The notes under the pieces: generated by a model
The model's input: only the letters and a program-made list of their open reading frames with translations
What the model was told of the DNA's origin: nothing
The model's database searches: none
In this document: positions 1 to 8,008 of the stretch, piece after piece
How positions within the stretch are numbered: position 1 is the stretch's first letter
How the letters are laid out: each line of letters begins with the position of its first letter
Made by a program: the position numbers and the translations under genes
Origin: Euperipatoides rowelli
Lineage: Eukaryota; Onychophora; Udeonychophora; Euonychophora; Peripatopsidae
Length of the DNA stretch: 18,151 nt
Reading direction: 5' to 3' (one strand)
NCBI GenBank assembly: GCA_003024985.2
Contig: PXIH01S0004918.1

Positions 1-1
1 A

Positions 2-3000
2 GCATCTCTTTTTAGTTTTTTAATTGTTATTTTAATTACTATGTTTTTTATAAGAGCTCAAGTTTATGCTACTAAATTCATTATTTTAAGCTATATAGAA
101 TCAAAATTGGGCTTTAAGATTAAATATGAAAAAATTTATCCTTACTTTTTGTCTTCTTTAAGAATAGATGAGCTTGAGTTTGACATAAGTCCTAATGATC
201 AAATTATATTCAATACTGTTAAGGTGAATTTAGATTTGTTTAATTTAATATCCAGAGATTATGAAAACTTGGTTGTGAGTGTATTTATAAAGGGGAGTGT
301 TTTCAACCTAAGTTTAAAAGACTTCACTTTTGATAAAGTTGAACATAAAGCTAATATGTCCCAAGATTTTAAAATAGTTGGTTCAACATTAAGCAAGTTT
401 CTTAAAGAATTTAATAGATTAACCATTAGTTTAGAAGACATAGATATAAAACTGACAGTAGATCAAAATACTAATCTAAATTTTAGAATAAATAATTTTT
501 ATATGCAAACAATTAATAACAATTTTGTTTTTTATTCAAATACTAATTTTTATATGCAAAGCCTTATAATTGAGTCAGATTCTAAAAATTTGTTTTCTAA
601 AATTATCAAGAAACAAGATGGCAAGAAAGGGAGTTTTGAGCTAGAATCTTCTTTCTACTTTGAAGGTAAATTTAACAAAATTTTAGAGCAAGGTTATATT
701 GATTTTAATTTTTTTGCAATTGAAAGTCAGATGTTATCTGTGTTGGGACAATCTTATCAAGTAAGCTATTCTAAGAATTATATCAAAATTTTCAATACTT
801 CTAGGACTAATTTAGATTTTAATTTAGATTATGATAGGATTAAGAAATTTTTACGAATCCATTGTTTGTTTACAGATGTTAACTTTATTCAATTATTTAA
901 ATTTAATAGAAATTATGAGAGTTATAACAAATACTTAGATACTAAGTTAAATGGAAGATTTGCAATGTCTTATGATGTGAACAAGCAAGATTTTAAACAA
1001 GCTGTAATTTTAGACTTGAGTCCAAATGATGAAAATATAAAACAAGAGATCACTAGTTTGCAAGTTAAACTTAAGGGTAGTAATGATATTATTTTTTTTA
1101 AAAACATTCTTTTAAATGCTAAAAAGGGGTATATAAATTATACGGGTTATTACTCTTTAAATGATTTCCTTCCTAGTGGACAACTTACCTTTAATTCAGT
1201 AAAACTTTTAAATTTTAAAGAAATAAATGGTTATTTGACTTTAAGGAAACAAAATAATTATTTTGTTATTATTTCAAATAAGCTAGAGCTAGGCAAGTTA
1301 AAAGTTAAGAACTTAAGTTTGAAAAATAATTTTTTAAAAGATAGATTTGTTTTTATTTATTTGATTTCTTTTTTTAACAAGTCAAATATCATATTTAATG
1401 GTACTTTCATAAAAGATGATATCAATATAGATTTTAATATTAAAGATTTTCCTCTAGTATTTTTAAGTGAAATATTTCCATATTTTAATGTAATCACTAC
1501 AAATATTTTATCTGGGAAATATTTAAATGTAAAATCTTTGTTCTATTTTAATAGAACTGATTTTAGGAAAATAAAAATATATAATTTAGATGTTCTTGCA
1601 TTGTCTAGGCTTAATAATTTTAAAGTTCTTTTTAATGCAAAAGGAGAAGATAGTGTTTACAGGATAAATGATTTTATCTATGAAATTAATGATATTAAAG
1701 TACAGGCTAATTTTATACTGAGGCTAATAACTAATGGATTTAAGGCCATTACAAATATTAATTATTTAGGAGAAATCTATCCAATAATAGTGGATTGGAA
1801 TCAAGTTAAAAAATATATAAATGTCAATGTTGCTAATCATGGTAAGTTTAATTTAGATTATAATAGCTTAAGATACATATTTAATTTAAATATTAATAAA
1901 TTTTATATTAAAAACAAAGATTCAATGTTTTTAATTTCGGCTAATTTAACAGGATTATATGAAAATAATATTGGAGATTTAAAAATAAATTTAAATAATT
2001 TTTTAATAAAGCATAATAAAAGAAATGATTTAGAAAATATTTTATTTGAATTACAAGGTAGGTACATAAATGGAAACATTGCATTATCTAATATTAGATT
2101 CATAAATCGTTACACGAATCTACTAGGCAATGCTAATTTTAGCATTGCTAAAAGTATTATTGATCTTAATGGTGGCTTAAATTTATATTCAAAAATTAAT
2201 AATGAACGTTATTTTGTAGGAATTNGTTCTGGTGATAAGAATATTCGTCTTCTGTTAAGATTCCAGGGCATGAATATTTTAAATGTTAAAGACTTAGCTT
2301 TATTGAAAGGTAGTATTGGTGGAAATGTTGTTGTAAATCTTAAAAAAAATAACTTAACAGACTATGTTCTTAATGGTCATATTTTAACTGATAATTTTAC
2401 ATTTATGGAAGTTCCTACTAATATTTCTTTTAATTTAAGTTTTGTTGCTAGTAAGTTGAATTTATATAATTTGAAAATTAATCAAAATAAAAAAGATATT
2501 TTGCTTGGAAATTTTCGGTATGACTTGGATAGAAAAGTAGGACTTTCTACTTTAGATTTTAATACGAATTATTTTAGAACTAAAATTAGTTCTTCTTTCC
2601 AAAGTAAAGAAATAACAACAGAAGAATTTATTGGTATAGTTCAAAATGAAACAATTGGAGAAATGTTTCTTCAAGATATTTTTTATAAAAACAAAACTGC
2701 AAATAATATAACTATTGAATTTAAAAATAATATTAATGAATTTTTAATTAAGTCCATAGAGTATGACTTAATTAAAGCGTTTTATAGTTATAAAAATCAA
2801 ATATTTAATATTGATATTAGCAAATCTCTTCCTTTAAGTTTTAACTCTCAAGGACAAGTTACAAAAGATAATAAAATACATGCTATCATAGAAAATATAA
2901 AGTTTAATTCAAAGTTGCTTACAGAAAATTTCTTAGAATCAAAGTCGCTGTTTAATTTATATGATCATTTTATACTATATGATATAAACTTGCAAGGATC

Positions 3001-4396
3001 TTTGAGTGTTACTGGAGAATTTTTGAATCCTATGTTTAATGGTAAGCTAGAAGTTAAGGAAGGTTCCATTAGTACTGAGTACTTAAGGACAAAAAAACAA
3101 TTGGGGATTAGTAAAATACTTAAAGTAATGGACATGTCGGTTTTAGTGGAAGATAATAAGCTTACTTTTGGTACAATCTTTGATATGGAATATGCTTCTA
3201 AACTAGGTGTAAGTGTTTTACTACATTTAGACTTTAGAAATGAGAATATTGTAGATGAATATAAAATAGATATTATAGTTTCTGAACCCCCTGGAGTTCC
3301 TTTTTTGTTTGATAAGGTTGTTGTAAACTCAAGTGGTTATGCAAGTGGTAATCTTGCAATAGAAGGAACACCTCAAGATATTATGTTTAGAGGAACTATT
3401 AAGCTATTTTATACAGATATGCATCTTCTTGATAGCTCTATATTAAAGTTATTATTAAACCCTTTTGGGAATTTATTTAACACAACAGATACAAATTCCA
3501 GCAAAGAAGCTTATATAAATATAAGTACAAAAATTGAGGTATTAATAGGTAATGGAGTTCTTTTTTTGTGGCCTGATAGTACAGTGCCAATCATACAAAC
3601 TACACTAGAAAAAGATAATAGACTTATCATAGAGAGTGACGCTAAGAGTAATGATTTCTTCATTAAAGGAAATTTGAATATTGAAAGAGGAAATATTCAT
3701 TATAACAATAGAATATTTGCTTTCAAGAAAGGTGCTGGTATTTTTTTTAATGAAAATAAGAGCAGATTTGATCCATTTCTTAAGCTACAAGCAGAAACTA
3801 TTATAAAAGATAGTACGGAAGATATTCGTTTGCTTTTAACTGTTGATAGTCCTTTAAGTATATTAAAGATCAACTTAACTTCTTGGCCTCCAAGGACTGA
3901 GCAAAGAATAAATTATTTAATTTCAAATGTAGAAGTTCAAAATACTTCACAAACTTCAGATGATCCAGCAAAGTTTGCTGTTAAGCTAATTGGAGATCTT
4001 AGCAATGCCACTGTAGATTTTTTAATCCAACCAATTGAAGATTACATGAGATATGCTTTTAGCTTAGATGTACTAACAATAAAAACTGATATATTCAAGA
4101 ATGTAATTAATAGTAATATATCTTTAAACAATTTTACCTTAGCAGATATACTTGATAATACTAGCCTGAAAATAGGAAAATATATAACTAATGAAGTTCT
4201 CATACAAGGTGGATTAAGTTTGCTAAAAGATAGTGAAGCATCTTTTTCTAAAAAACTAAATTTTTTGACTAGTGTTGATATTGAACTAAACTCTCCTTTT
4301 TCTTTAATAAGATGGGGGATTGATTTTAATGTCATGAGGAAAGGATTGGATGGAATTGGTAATACAATATCTATTTCTTGGAAGATAAATTATTAG
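2..4396 (+). CDS. tamB: TamB-like translocation/assembly module protein, 5' partial
   Basis: Very large inner-membrane-anchored periplasmic protein of the TamB (DUF490/AsmA-like) family, which helps move lipids or outer-membrane proteins across the periplasm. The frame is open to the left edge. Codons before the first ATG (position 41) encode a hydrophobic run (ASLFSFLIVILITMFFI), the expected N-terminal membrane anchor, so the real start lies just outside the window and ATG 41 is not the start. About 1464 codons are visible, close to full family length. The body is rich in short beta-strand-like segments, as expected of a beta-taco groove. The last roughly 300 residues (from about 3350) resemble the conserved TamB C-terminal domain and end in an amphipathic strand. 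An ambiguous base at 2225 gives one unknown residue but keeps the frame. bamA follows 14 bp downstream, supporting co-expression; in B. burgdorferi TamB has been reported to interact with BamA. Identity rests on architecture, size and neighbour. Confidence 0.87.
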   Translation, partial: ASLFSFLIVILITMFFIRAQVYATKFIILSYIESKLGFKIKYEKIYPYFLSSLRIDELEFDISPNDQIIFNTVKVNLDLFNLISRDYENLVVSVFIKGSVFNLSLKDFTFDKVEHKANMSQDFKIVGSTLSKFLKEFNRLTISLEDIDIKLTVDQNTNLNFRINNFYMQTINNNFVFYSNTNFYMQSLIIESDSKNLFSKIIKKQDGKKGSFELESSFYFEGKFNKILEQGYIDFNFFAIESQMLSVLGQSYQVSYSKNYIKIFNTSRTNLDFNLDYDRIKKFLRIHCLFTDVNFIQLFKFNRNYESYNKYLDTKLNGRFAMSYDVNKQDFKQAVILDLSPNDENIKQEITSLQVKLKGSNDIIFFKNILLNAKKGYINYTGYYSLNDFLPSGQLTFNSVKLLNFKEINGYLTLRKQNNYFVIISNKLELGKLKVKNLSLKNNFLKDRFVFIYLISFFNKSNIIFNGTFIKDDINIDFNIKDFPLVFLSEIFPYFNVITTNILSGKYLNVKSLFYFNRTDFRKIKIYNLDVLALSRLNNFKVLFNAKGEDSVYRINDFIYEINDIKVQANFILRLITNGFKAITNINYLGEIYPIIVDWNQVKKYINVNVANHGKFNLDYNSLRYIFNLNINKFYIKNKDSMFLISANLTGLYENNIGDLKINLNNFLIKHNKRNDLENILFELQGRYINGNIALSNIRFINRYTNLLGNANFSIAKSIIDLNGGLNLYSKINNERYFVGIXSGDKNIRLLLRFQGMNILNVKDLALLKGSIGGNVVVNLKKNNLTDYVLNGHILTDNFTFMEVPTNISFNLSFVASKLNLYNLKINQNKKDILLGNFRYDLDRKVGLSTLDFNTNYFRTKISSSFQSKEITTEEFIGIVQNETIGEMFLQDIFYKNKTANNITIEFKNNINEFLIKSIEYDLIKAFYSYKNQIFNIDISKSLPLSFNSQGQVTKDNKIHAIIENIKFNSKLLTENFLESKSLFNLYDHFILYDINLQGSLSVTGEFLNPMFNGKLEVKEGSISTEYLRTKKQLGISKILKVMDMSVLVEDNKLTFGTIFDMEYASKLGVSVLLHLDFRNENIVDEYKIDIIVSEPPGVPFLFDKVVVNSSGYASGNLAIEGTPQDIMFRGTIKLFYTDMHLLDSSILKLLLNPFGNLFNTTDTNSSKEAYINISTKIEVLIGNGVLFLWPDSTVPIIQTTLEKDNRLIIESDAKSNDFFIKGNLNIERGNIHYNNRIFAFKKGAGIFFNENKSRFDPFLKLQAETIIKDSTEDIRLLLTVDSPLSILKINLTSWPPRTEQRINYLISNVEVQNTSQTSDDPAKFAVKLIGDLSNATVDFLIQPIEDYMRYAFSLDVLTIKTDIFKNVINSNISLNNFTLADILDNTSLKIGKYITNEVLIQGGLSLLKDSEASFSKKLNFLTSVDIELNSPFSLIRWGIDFNVMRKGLDGIGNTISISWKINY

Positions 4397-4410
4397 ATGG
4401 GAGAGTATTA

Positions 4411-6867
4411 GTGAAATTTATTTGTAAAGTTTTTTTTATATTTATTTTAAATTGTACAGCATTCAATTTATTTTCTCAGGTTAATTATAAGGGTAAACTT
4501 ATTAAAGCTATTAAGTTTGAGGGAATAGAATATATAGAAGAAAATGAGCTTAATAAGGTTATTAAGGGTTACTTAGGTCAAGAATATACGGATCAACTTT
4601 TTGATAACTTACAGGTTGATTTGTATACACTTGATTATTTTGATGGTTTCATTAAGTCTTCTTTTCAATTGGATTCTGAACAACTTATTATTATTTTTTC
4701 TGTAAATGAGAAACCTTTAGTTAATAATATTATTTTTGAAAATAATAAGGTTTTTTGGGATAATGAACTATCTAGTAAAGTAAGTGTTAAAATTAATAAA
4801 CCTTTAAATAGGGCGGATGTCAATAGAAGTTCCCAGAAGATTGAGGATATGTATAAAGAGAAGGGTTATCTTGATGCTAGTGTAGATTCGGAAATTAAAG
4901 AAGCGTCTAAAAGGATTGATATCTTGTTTAAGATAAAGCCAGGTCCTAAATATATAGTAAAAAGTATTTTATTTGAAGGTAATACAAAGTTTAGTGCTAG
5001 CAGTTTAAGAAAGGTAATGGTTTCTTGGGTTCCTACTTTATTTTCGGATGGAAAGTATAATAAATCTAATATTGCACAAGATGTACTTAATATAGAAAAA
5101 TTTTATGAAGATAATGGCTATATGTATGCAAAAGTTATTAATAATACTGTGGACATAAAAGATTCTCCATCTGGCAAACAGGAAGAAAAAGAGGTTTTTT
5201 TGAAGTTTGTAATAGTTGAGGGTAACATATATAAGTTTGGTAAGCTTAGCATTGAAGGAAATAAAACATACTCAACAGAGGATCTCATGAGTTCGATTAC
5301 CATTAATGAAGATACTATTTTCAACAACTCTCAGTTAAAACAAGATTGTGAGATAATACACACTAGGTATTTTAATGATGGATATATATTTTCAGAAGTA
5401 GTGCCTAATAAGTTTATAAGAGACGATTATGTAGTAGACATTGTAATCAAAATAGTAGAAAAAGAAAAAGCACATATTAGTTCTATGACGGTTTCTAAAA
5501 ATAAGAAAACTAATGATAAAGTGATTTTAAGGGAATTTCCATTAGAAGAAGGTAGTGTGTTTAGTCTTGATAAATTTAAAATGGGAATGTTGCATTTACA
5601 ACAACTAGGATTTTTTAATAACATAACACCACATATTCGACCAAGTAAAACTGAAGGACTTATGGATATAGATCTAGAACTTGATGAAAAAGGTACTGGT
5701 AGTTTTATGTTTGGTATGAGTTTTGGTTCTACTAATGTTAAATCTCCGTTTTCAATATTTGGAAGTTGGCAAGAATCAAATTTGTTGGGATTAGGTTATT
5801 CATTGGGTCTTCAACTTAATTTGTCTTTTGCTGAACAGAGTGCTACACTTACTTTTACAGATAATTGGTTTAATGATTACAGATGGACTATAGGTGGTTC
5901 AATTGGGCTATCACATAGTGTCCGTACAGCATACCAGGATATAAGTGGCCCAATCTTTACGGGTAAAGATGAAATACCAGATCCTTTTACAAGTTTTGAA
6001 GAATACAAAAATGTAAGTAATTTTAGTGATTTTAGTATAATGAACTATTCTCTTATAAAATTTGATTTAAACGGGTTTACAGGTTATACTTTTGCTAATT
6101 ATCTTGGTAAACAGACCTTAACAGGTAGTATACAGACTGCTTTGAAATACGTGCATTATGATGACAATAAAAACAGACCGTCAAATTATTTTTTAAGGGA
6201 TAATTATCATCAAGTAAGGTTTGAGAACTCTCTGTCTGGAACTTTTTCATGGGATACAAAAAATTCAAGAAATTTTGCTAATAATGGATTTTTACTGAAG
6301 CAGAGATTTGATTTTTATGGTGGATTTTTATTTGGTCAAACTCATTTTATTAAGTCTACTACTACTTTTGAACGACATATTTCATTGCTTGGACAAGATA
6401 ATATTTTCGATCCAGTTTTTGACCTTGTATTGTCTTTTAGAAGTACTTATACGCATATTCTTCCGCCACTTGGTAATAATTTTGAAATAGAGTTGTCAAC
6501 AGAAGATCAAATTTCAATTAGTGAGAACTTCATGCAAGCTAGAGGTTGGGGCTTGATTCAGGGAGCATATAGTTCATTTGTTAATAGTATTTGTTTTTCT
6601 TTACCTATAATTAGAAATTACTTAGTTTGGGATGTTCTGTTTTTTGATTTTGTTTCTTATTCAAGAGATATGACAAGTAGTGCGATATTTACGCCTTTTA
6701 ATAAATTCGCATTTAGCTGGGGTACAGTTATTAGAAGTCTTATTCCTCAATTACCACTTGCATTTGTAATTACTCAACCTTTTTATTTTGAAAAAGGTAA
6801 AACAAATATTCATATTAAAGAAAGGGCAGGTTTTAAGTTTTTCTTAGCAATTGATGTAAAACTTTGA
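4411..6867 (+). CDS. bamA: BamA outer-membrane protein assembly factor
   Basis: Omp85-family insertase, the core of the BAM complex, which folds beta-barrel proteins into the outer membrane. I choose GTG 4411: it has a ribosome-binding site (gggagag, 4399-4405) 5 bp upstream, and the product then begins with a clean signal peptide (MKFICKVFFIFILNCTAFNLFS, about 22 residues). The longer reading from TTG 4378 overlaps tamB and would put charged residues before the signal. The product is 818 residues. Five POTRA-like repeats are visible, marked by phrases such as IKFEGIEY, IIFENNKV, ILFEGNTKF, LSIEGNKTY and MTVSKNKK. The 16-strand barrel starts near residue 428 (GTGSFMFG). The conserved loop-6 arginine motif (VRGF/Y in most homologues) appears as ARGWG with Arg711. 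It lies 14 bp after tamB and 12 bp before the skp-like gene, as expected for an outer-membrane biogenesis operon. No lpx genes follow, in keeping with Borrelia lacking lipopolysaccharide. Confidence 0.95.
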   Translation: MKFICKVFFIFILNCTAFNLFSQVNYKGKLIKAIKFEGIEYIEENELNKVIKGYLGQEYTDQLFDNLQVDLYTLDYFDGFIKSSFQLDSEQLIIIFSVNEKPLVNNIIFENNKVFWDNELSSKVSVKINKPLNRADVNRSSQKIEDMYKEKGYLDASVDSEIKEASKRIDILFKIKPGPKYIVKSILFEGNTKFSASSLRKVMVSWVPTLFSDGKYNKSNIAQDVLNIEKFYEDNGYMYAKVINNTVDIKDSPSGKQEEKEVFLKFVIVEGNIYKFGKLSIEGNKTYSTEDLMSSITINEDTIFNNSQLKQDCEIIHTRYFNDGYIFSEVVPNKFIRDDYVVDIVIKIVEKEKAHISSMTVSKNKKTNDKVILREFPLEEGSVFSLDKFKMGMLHLQQLGFFNNITPHIRPSKTEGLMDIDLELDEKGTGSFMFGMSFGSTNVKSPFSIFGSWQESNLLGLGYSLGLQLNLSFAEQSATLTFTDNWFNDYRWTIGGSIGLSHSVRTAYQDISGPIFTGKDEIPDPFTSFEEYKNVSNFSDFSIMNYSLIKFDLNGFTGYTFANYLGKQTLTGSIQTALKYVHYDDNKNRPSNYFLRDNYHQVRFENSLSGTFSWDTKNSRNFANNGFLLKQRFDFYGGFLFGQTHFIKSTTTFERHISLLGQDNIFDPVFDLVLSFRSTYTHILPPLGNNFEIELSTEDQISISENFMQARGWGLIQGAYSSFVNSICFSLPIIRNYLVWDVLFFDFVSYSRDMTSSAIFTPFNKFAFSWGTVIRSLIPQLPLAFVITQPFYFEKGKTNIHIKERAGFKFFLAIDVKL

Positions 6868-6873
6868 TATAAT
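6868..6873 (+). promoter_or_regulatory. Candidate -10 element for a leaderless skp-like mRNA
   Basis: A perfect TATAAT begins inside the bamA stop region, only 6 bp before the ATG at 6880. A transcript starting about 7 bp after this hexamer would begin at or next to the ATG. No Shine-Dalgarno sequence is visible in the 12-bp gap. The matching -35 position (6845-6850, tagcaa) is poor, so this may be chance in AT-rich DNA. Confidence 0.3.
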
Positions 6874-6879
6874 AAATTT

Positions 6880-7416
6880 ATGAGAAACAATATAATTTTA
6901 TTACTAGTTTCTTTTTTGTTATTTTTAATAATGGATTTACATTCTTTTCATATAACTAAGATAGGTCTTGTAGACTTTGAAAAAGTGAGTATGAGTTTTC
7001 TGGATCCTTACATAAAGTCTAATATTAATACATTAAAAGAACAATATCAAAAAGAAGTTGATTCTTTAAAAGATGAAATACTAAAGTTAAAAGATCAATA
7101 TCAGCAAGCTATTGAATTAAATAATATGAAACAAGCAAGGCTTTTAAGTTCTCAACACAATTTAAAGGTCGATGAACTTAATAAGGTGAAAGAGTCGGCT
7201 AAAAAACAACTAGAGCAACAGAAAAAAATGAATTTACTAAATTTAAGTAGTGATAATCCTATATGGGGCAAAATTTTTTCAGCTATTAAATATGTGGCAG
7301 AATCTAATGGCATTTCATTAGTTTTTAAAAAAGATAATCCTTATATTTTATATTATAATAATACAGTGAATATTACGGATGACGTTATGAAATATTTACA
7401 GCTACAGGATAATTAA
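6880..7416 (+). CDS. skp: Skp/OmpH-like periplasmic chaperone
   Basis: 178-residue exported protein resembling Skp/OmpH, the trimeric chaperone that holds unfolded outer-membrane proteins in the periplasm. It begins with a signal peptide (hydrophobic IILLLVSFLLFLIM near residues 5-18). The mature start, ITKIGLVDFEKV, matches the usual Skp opening (IAxVDxxxV). Residues about 45-115 are rich in K, E, Q and L with heptad spacing and should form the long coiled-coil arms. The C-terminal part (WGKIFSAIKYVAESNGISLVFKKD) matches the family's body domain. ATG 6880 is the only possible start because an in-frame stop (the bamA stop) lies just upstream. There is no visible ribosome-binding site, so expression may rely on coupling to bamA or on a leaderless transcript. 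Its 3' end overlaps the convergent STAS gene by 4 bases. Confidence 0.85.
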   Translation: MRNNIILLLVSFLLFLIMDLHSFHITKIGLVDFEKVSMSFLDPYIKSNINTLKEQYQKEVDSLKDEILKLKDQYQQAIELNNMKQARLLSSQHNLKVDELNKVKESAKKQLEQQKKMNLLNLSSDNPIWGKIFSAIKYVAESNGISLVFKKDNPYILYYNNTVNITDDVMKYLQLQDN

Positions 7417-7937
7417 TATTGATTTTTCTTTCTTTCTTTTTGTAGTACGTTAATAAGAGGTTGAAATTCTGTTTTATTGCGTTTATCAATTTTGGAGAGT
7501 AATCGATGTGAGTCAATTATTGAATTGATAATTTTAATATTATCAGTTGTAGTAGAATCAAGAATTTTTAAGTTTTGTTTATTTATATTTATGTCTTTTT
7601 TTATGGTAATTTTAAGATTAAACACTTTATTTAGTCCAAGGGAATTTAAATTTTTTATTGCATCTTTACTAATTTTAATAAATCTAAATTTTTTATTATT
7701 TTTTTTTGCTTCCATATATATAAGAACCAATGTGCCCATAAAGGTTGAATCCATGTATTGAGTTTTAGATAGATCTAGCTCTAGTGTATCTATTTCCATA
7801 TTTTTGAGGAAATTTGCTTCAATAAATTGTTTAAAAATTACAGAGTTTAAAACGGTTAATCTTTCAGTTAATGCAACAAAAATAGCATTTTTTTGTTGAG
7901 CATAAAAGATGTTATTATTAGGTTCATTTTCTGTCAT
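7413..7937 (-). CDS. STAS-domain protein (anti-sigma-factor-antagonist-like)
   Basis: 174-residue cytoplasmic protein with a STAS-like fold: strand IFVALTERLTVLNS, then ELDLSKTQYMDSTFMGTLVLIYMEAK. The D-S-T segment (Asp63, Ser64, Thr65) sits where SpoIIAA/RsbV-type proteins carry their phosphorylated serine, so it may be switched by a serine kinase. The C-terminal 60 or so residues (KINKQNL onward) are lysine-rich and not recognised. I choose ATG 7937 (MTENEP) because aaaggaag lies 7 bp upstream on the minus strand; an ATG at 8003 would add 22 residues that fall in the promoter region. The gene is divergent from mutS and convergent with skp, and is the only minus-strand gene here. Whether it acts on a sigma factor, a stressosome-like complex or a transporter cannot be read from the sequence. 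Confidence 0.8.
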   Translation of the reverse strand: MTENEPNNNIFYAQQKNAIFVALTERLTVLNSVIFKQFIEANFLKNMEIDTLELDLSKTQYMDSTFMGTLVLIYMEAKKNNKKFRFIKISKDAIKNLNSLGLNKVFNLKITIKKDININKQNLKILDSTTTDNIKIINSIIDSHRLLSKIDKRNKTEFQPLINVLQKERKKNQY

Positions 7938-7965
7938 AACCTGCTTCCTTTTAGTACCTCGCAAC

Positions 7966-7994
7966 ATTATATTGCAAATTCTTAGTAATCTCAA
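7966..7994 (-). promoter_or_regulatory. Promoter of the STAS-domain gene
   Basis: Read on the minus strand: -35 TTGAGA (7994-7989), a 17-bp spacer, and a perfect -10 TATAAT (7971-7966). Transcription would start near 7959, giving a leader of about 22 bases that contains the aaaggaag ribosome-binding site. It is interleaved with the mutS promoter. Confidence 0.7.
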
Positions 7995-8000
7995 TATACT
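7972..8000 (+). promoter_or_regulatory. Promoter of mutS
   Basis: TTGCAA (7972-7977), a 17-bp spacer, and TATACT (7995-8000). The expected start is near 8007-8009, at or within two bases of the mutS ATG, so the mRNA would be leaderless or nearly so. This agrees with the lack of a Shine-Dalgarno sequence before mutS. Its -35 abuts the -10 of the STAS promoter, and its -10 abuts the STAS -35. Confidence 0.65.
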
Positions 8001-8008
8001 CAATTATT

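Noticed and set aside
2221-2230. Possible lesion in tamB at the ambiguous base
   Set aside because: The frame is continuous on both sides; this is one uncalled base, not a break.
7477-7761. A 94-residue plus-strand ORF
   Set aside because: It is the complementary-strand shadow of the STAS gene, with no ribosome-binding site and no family resemblance.
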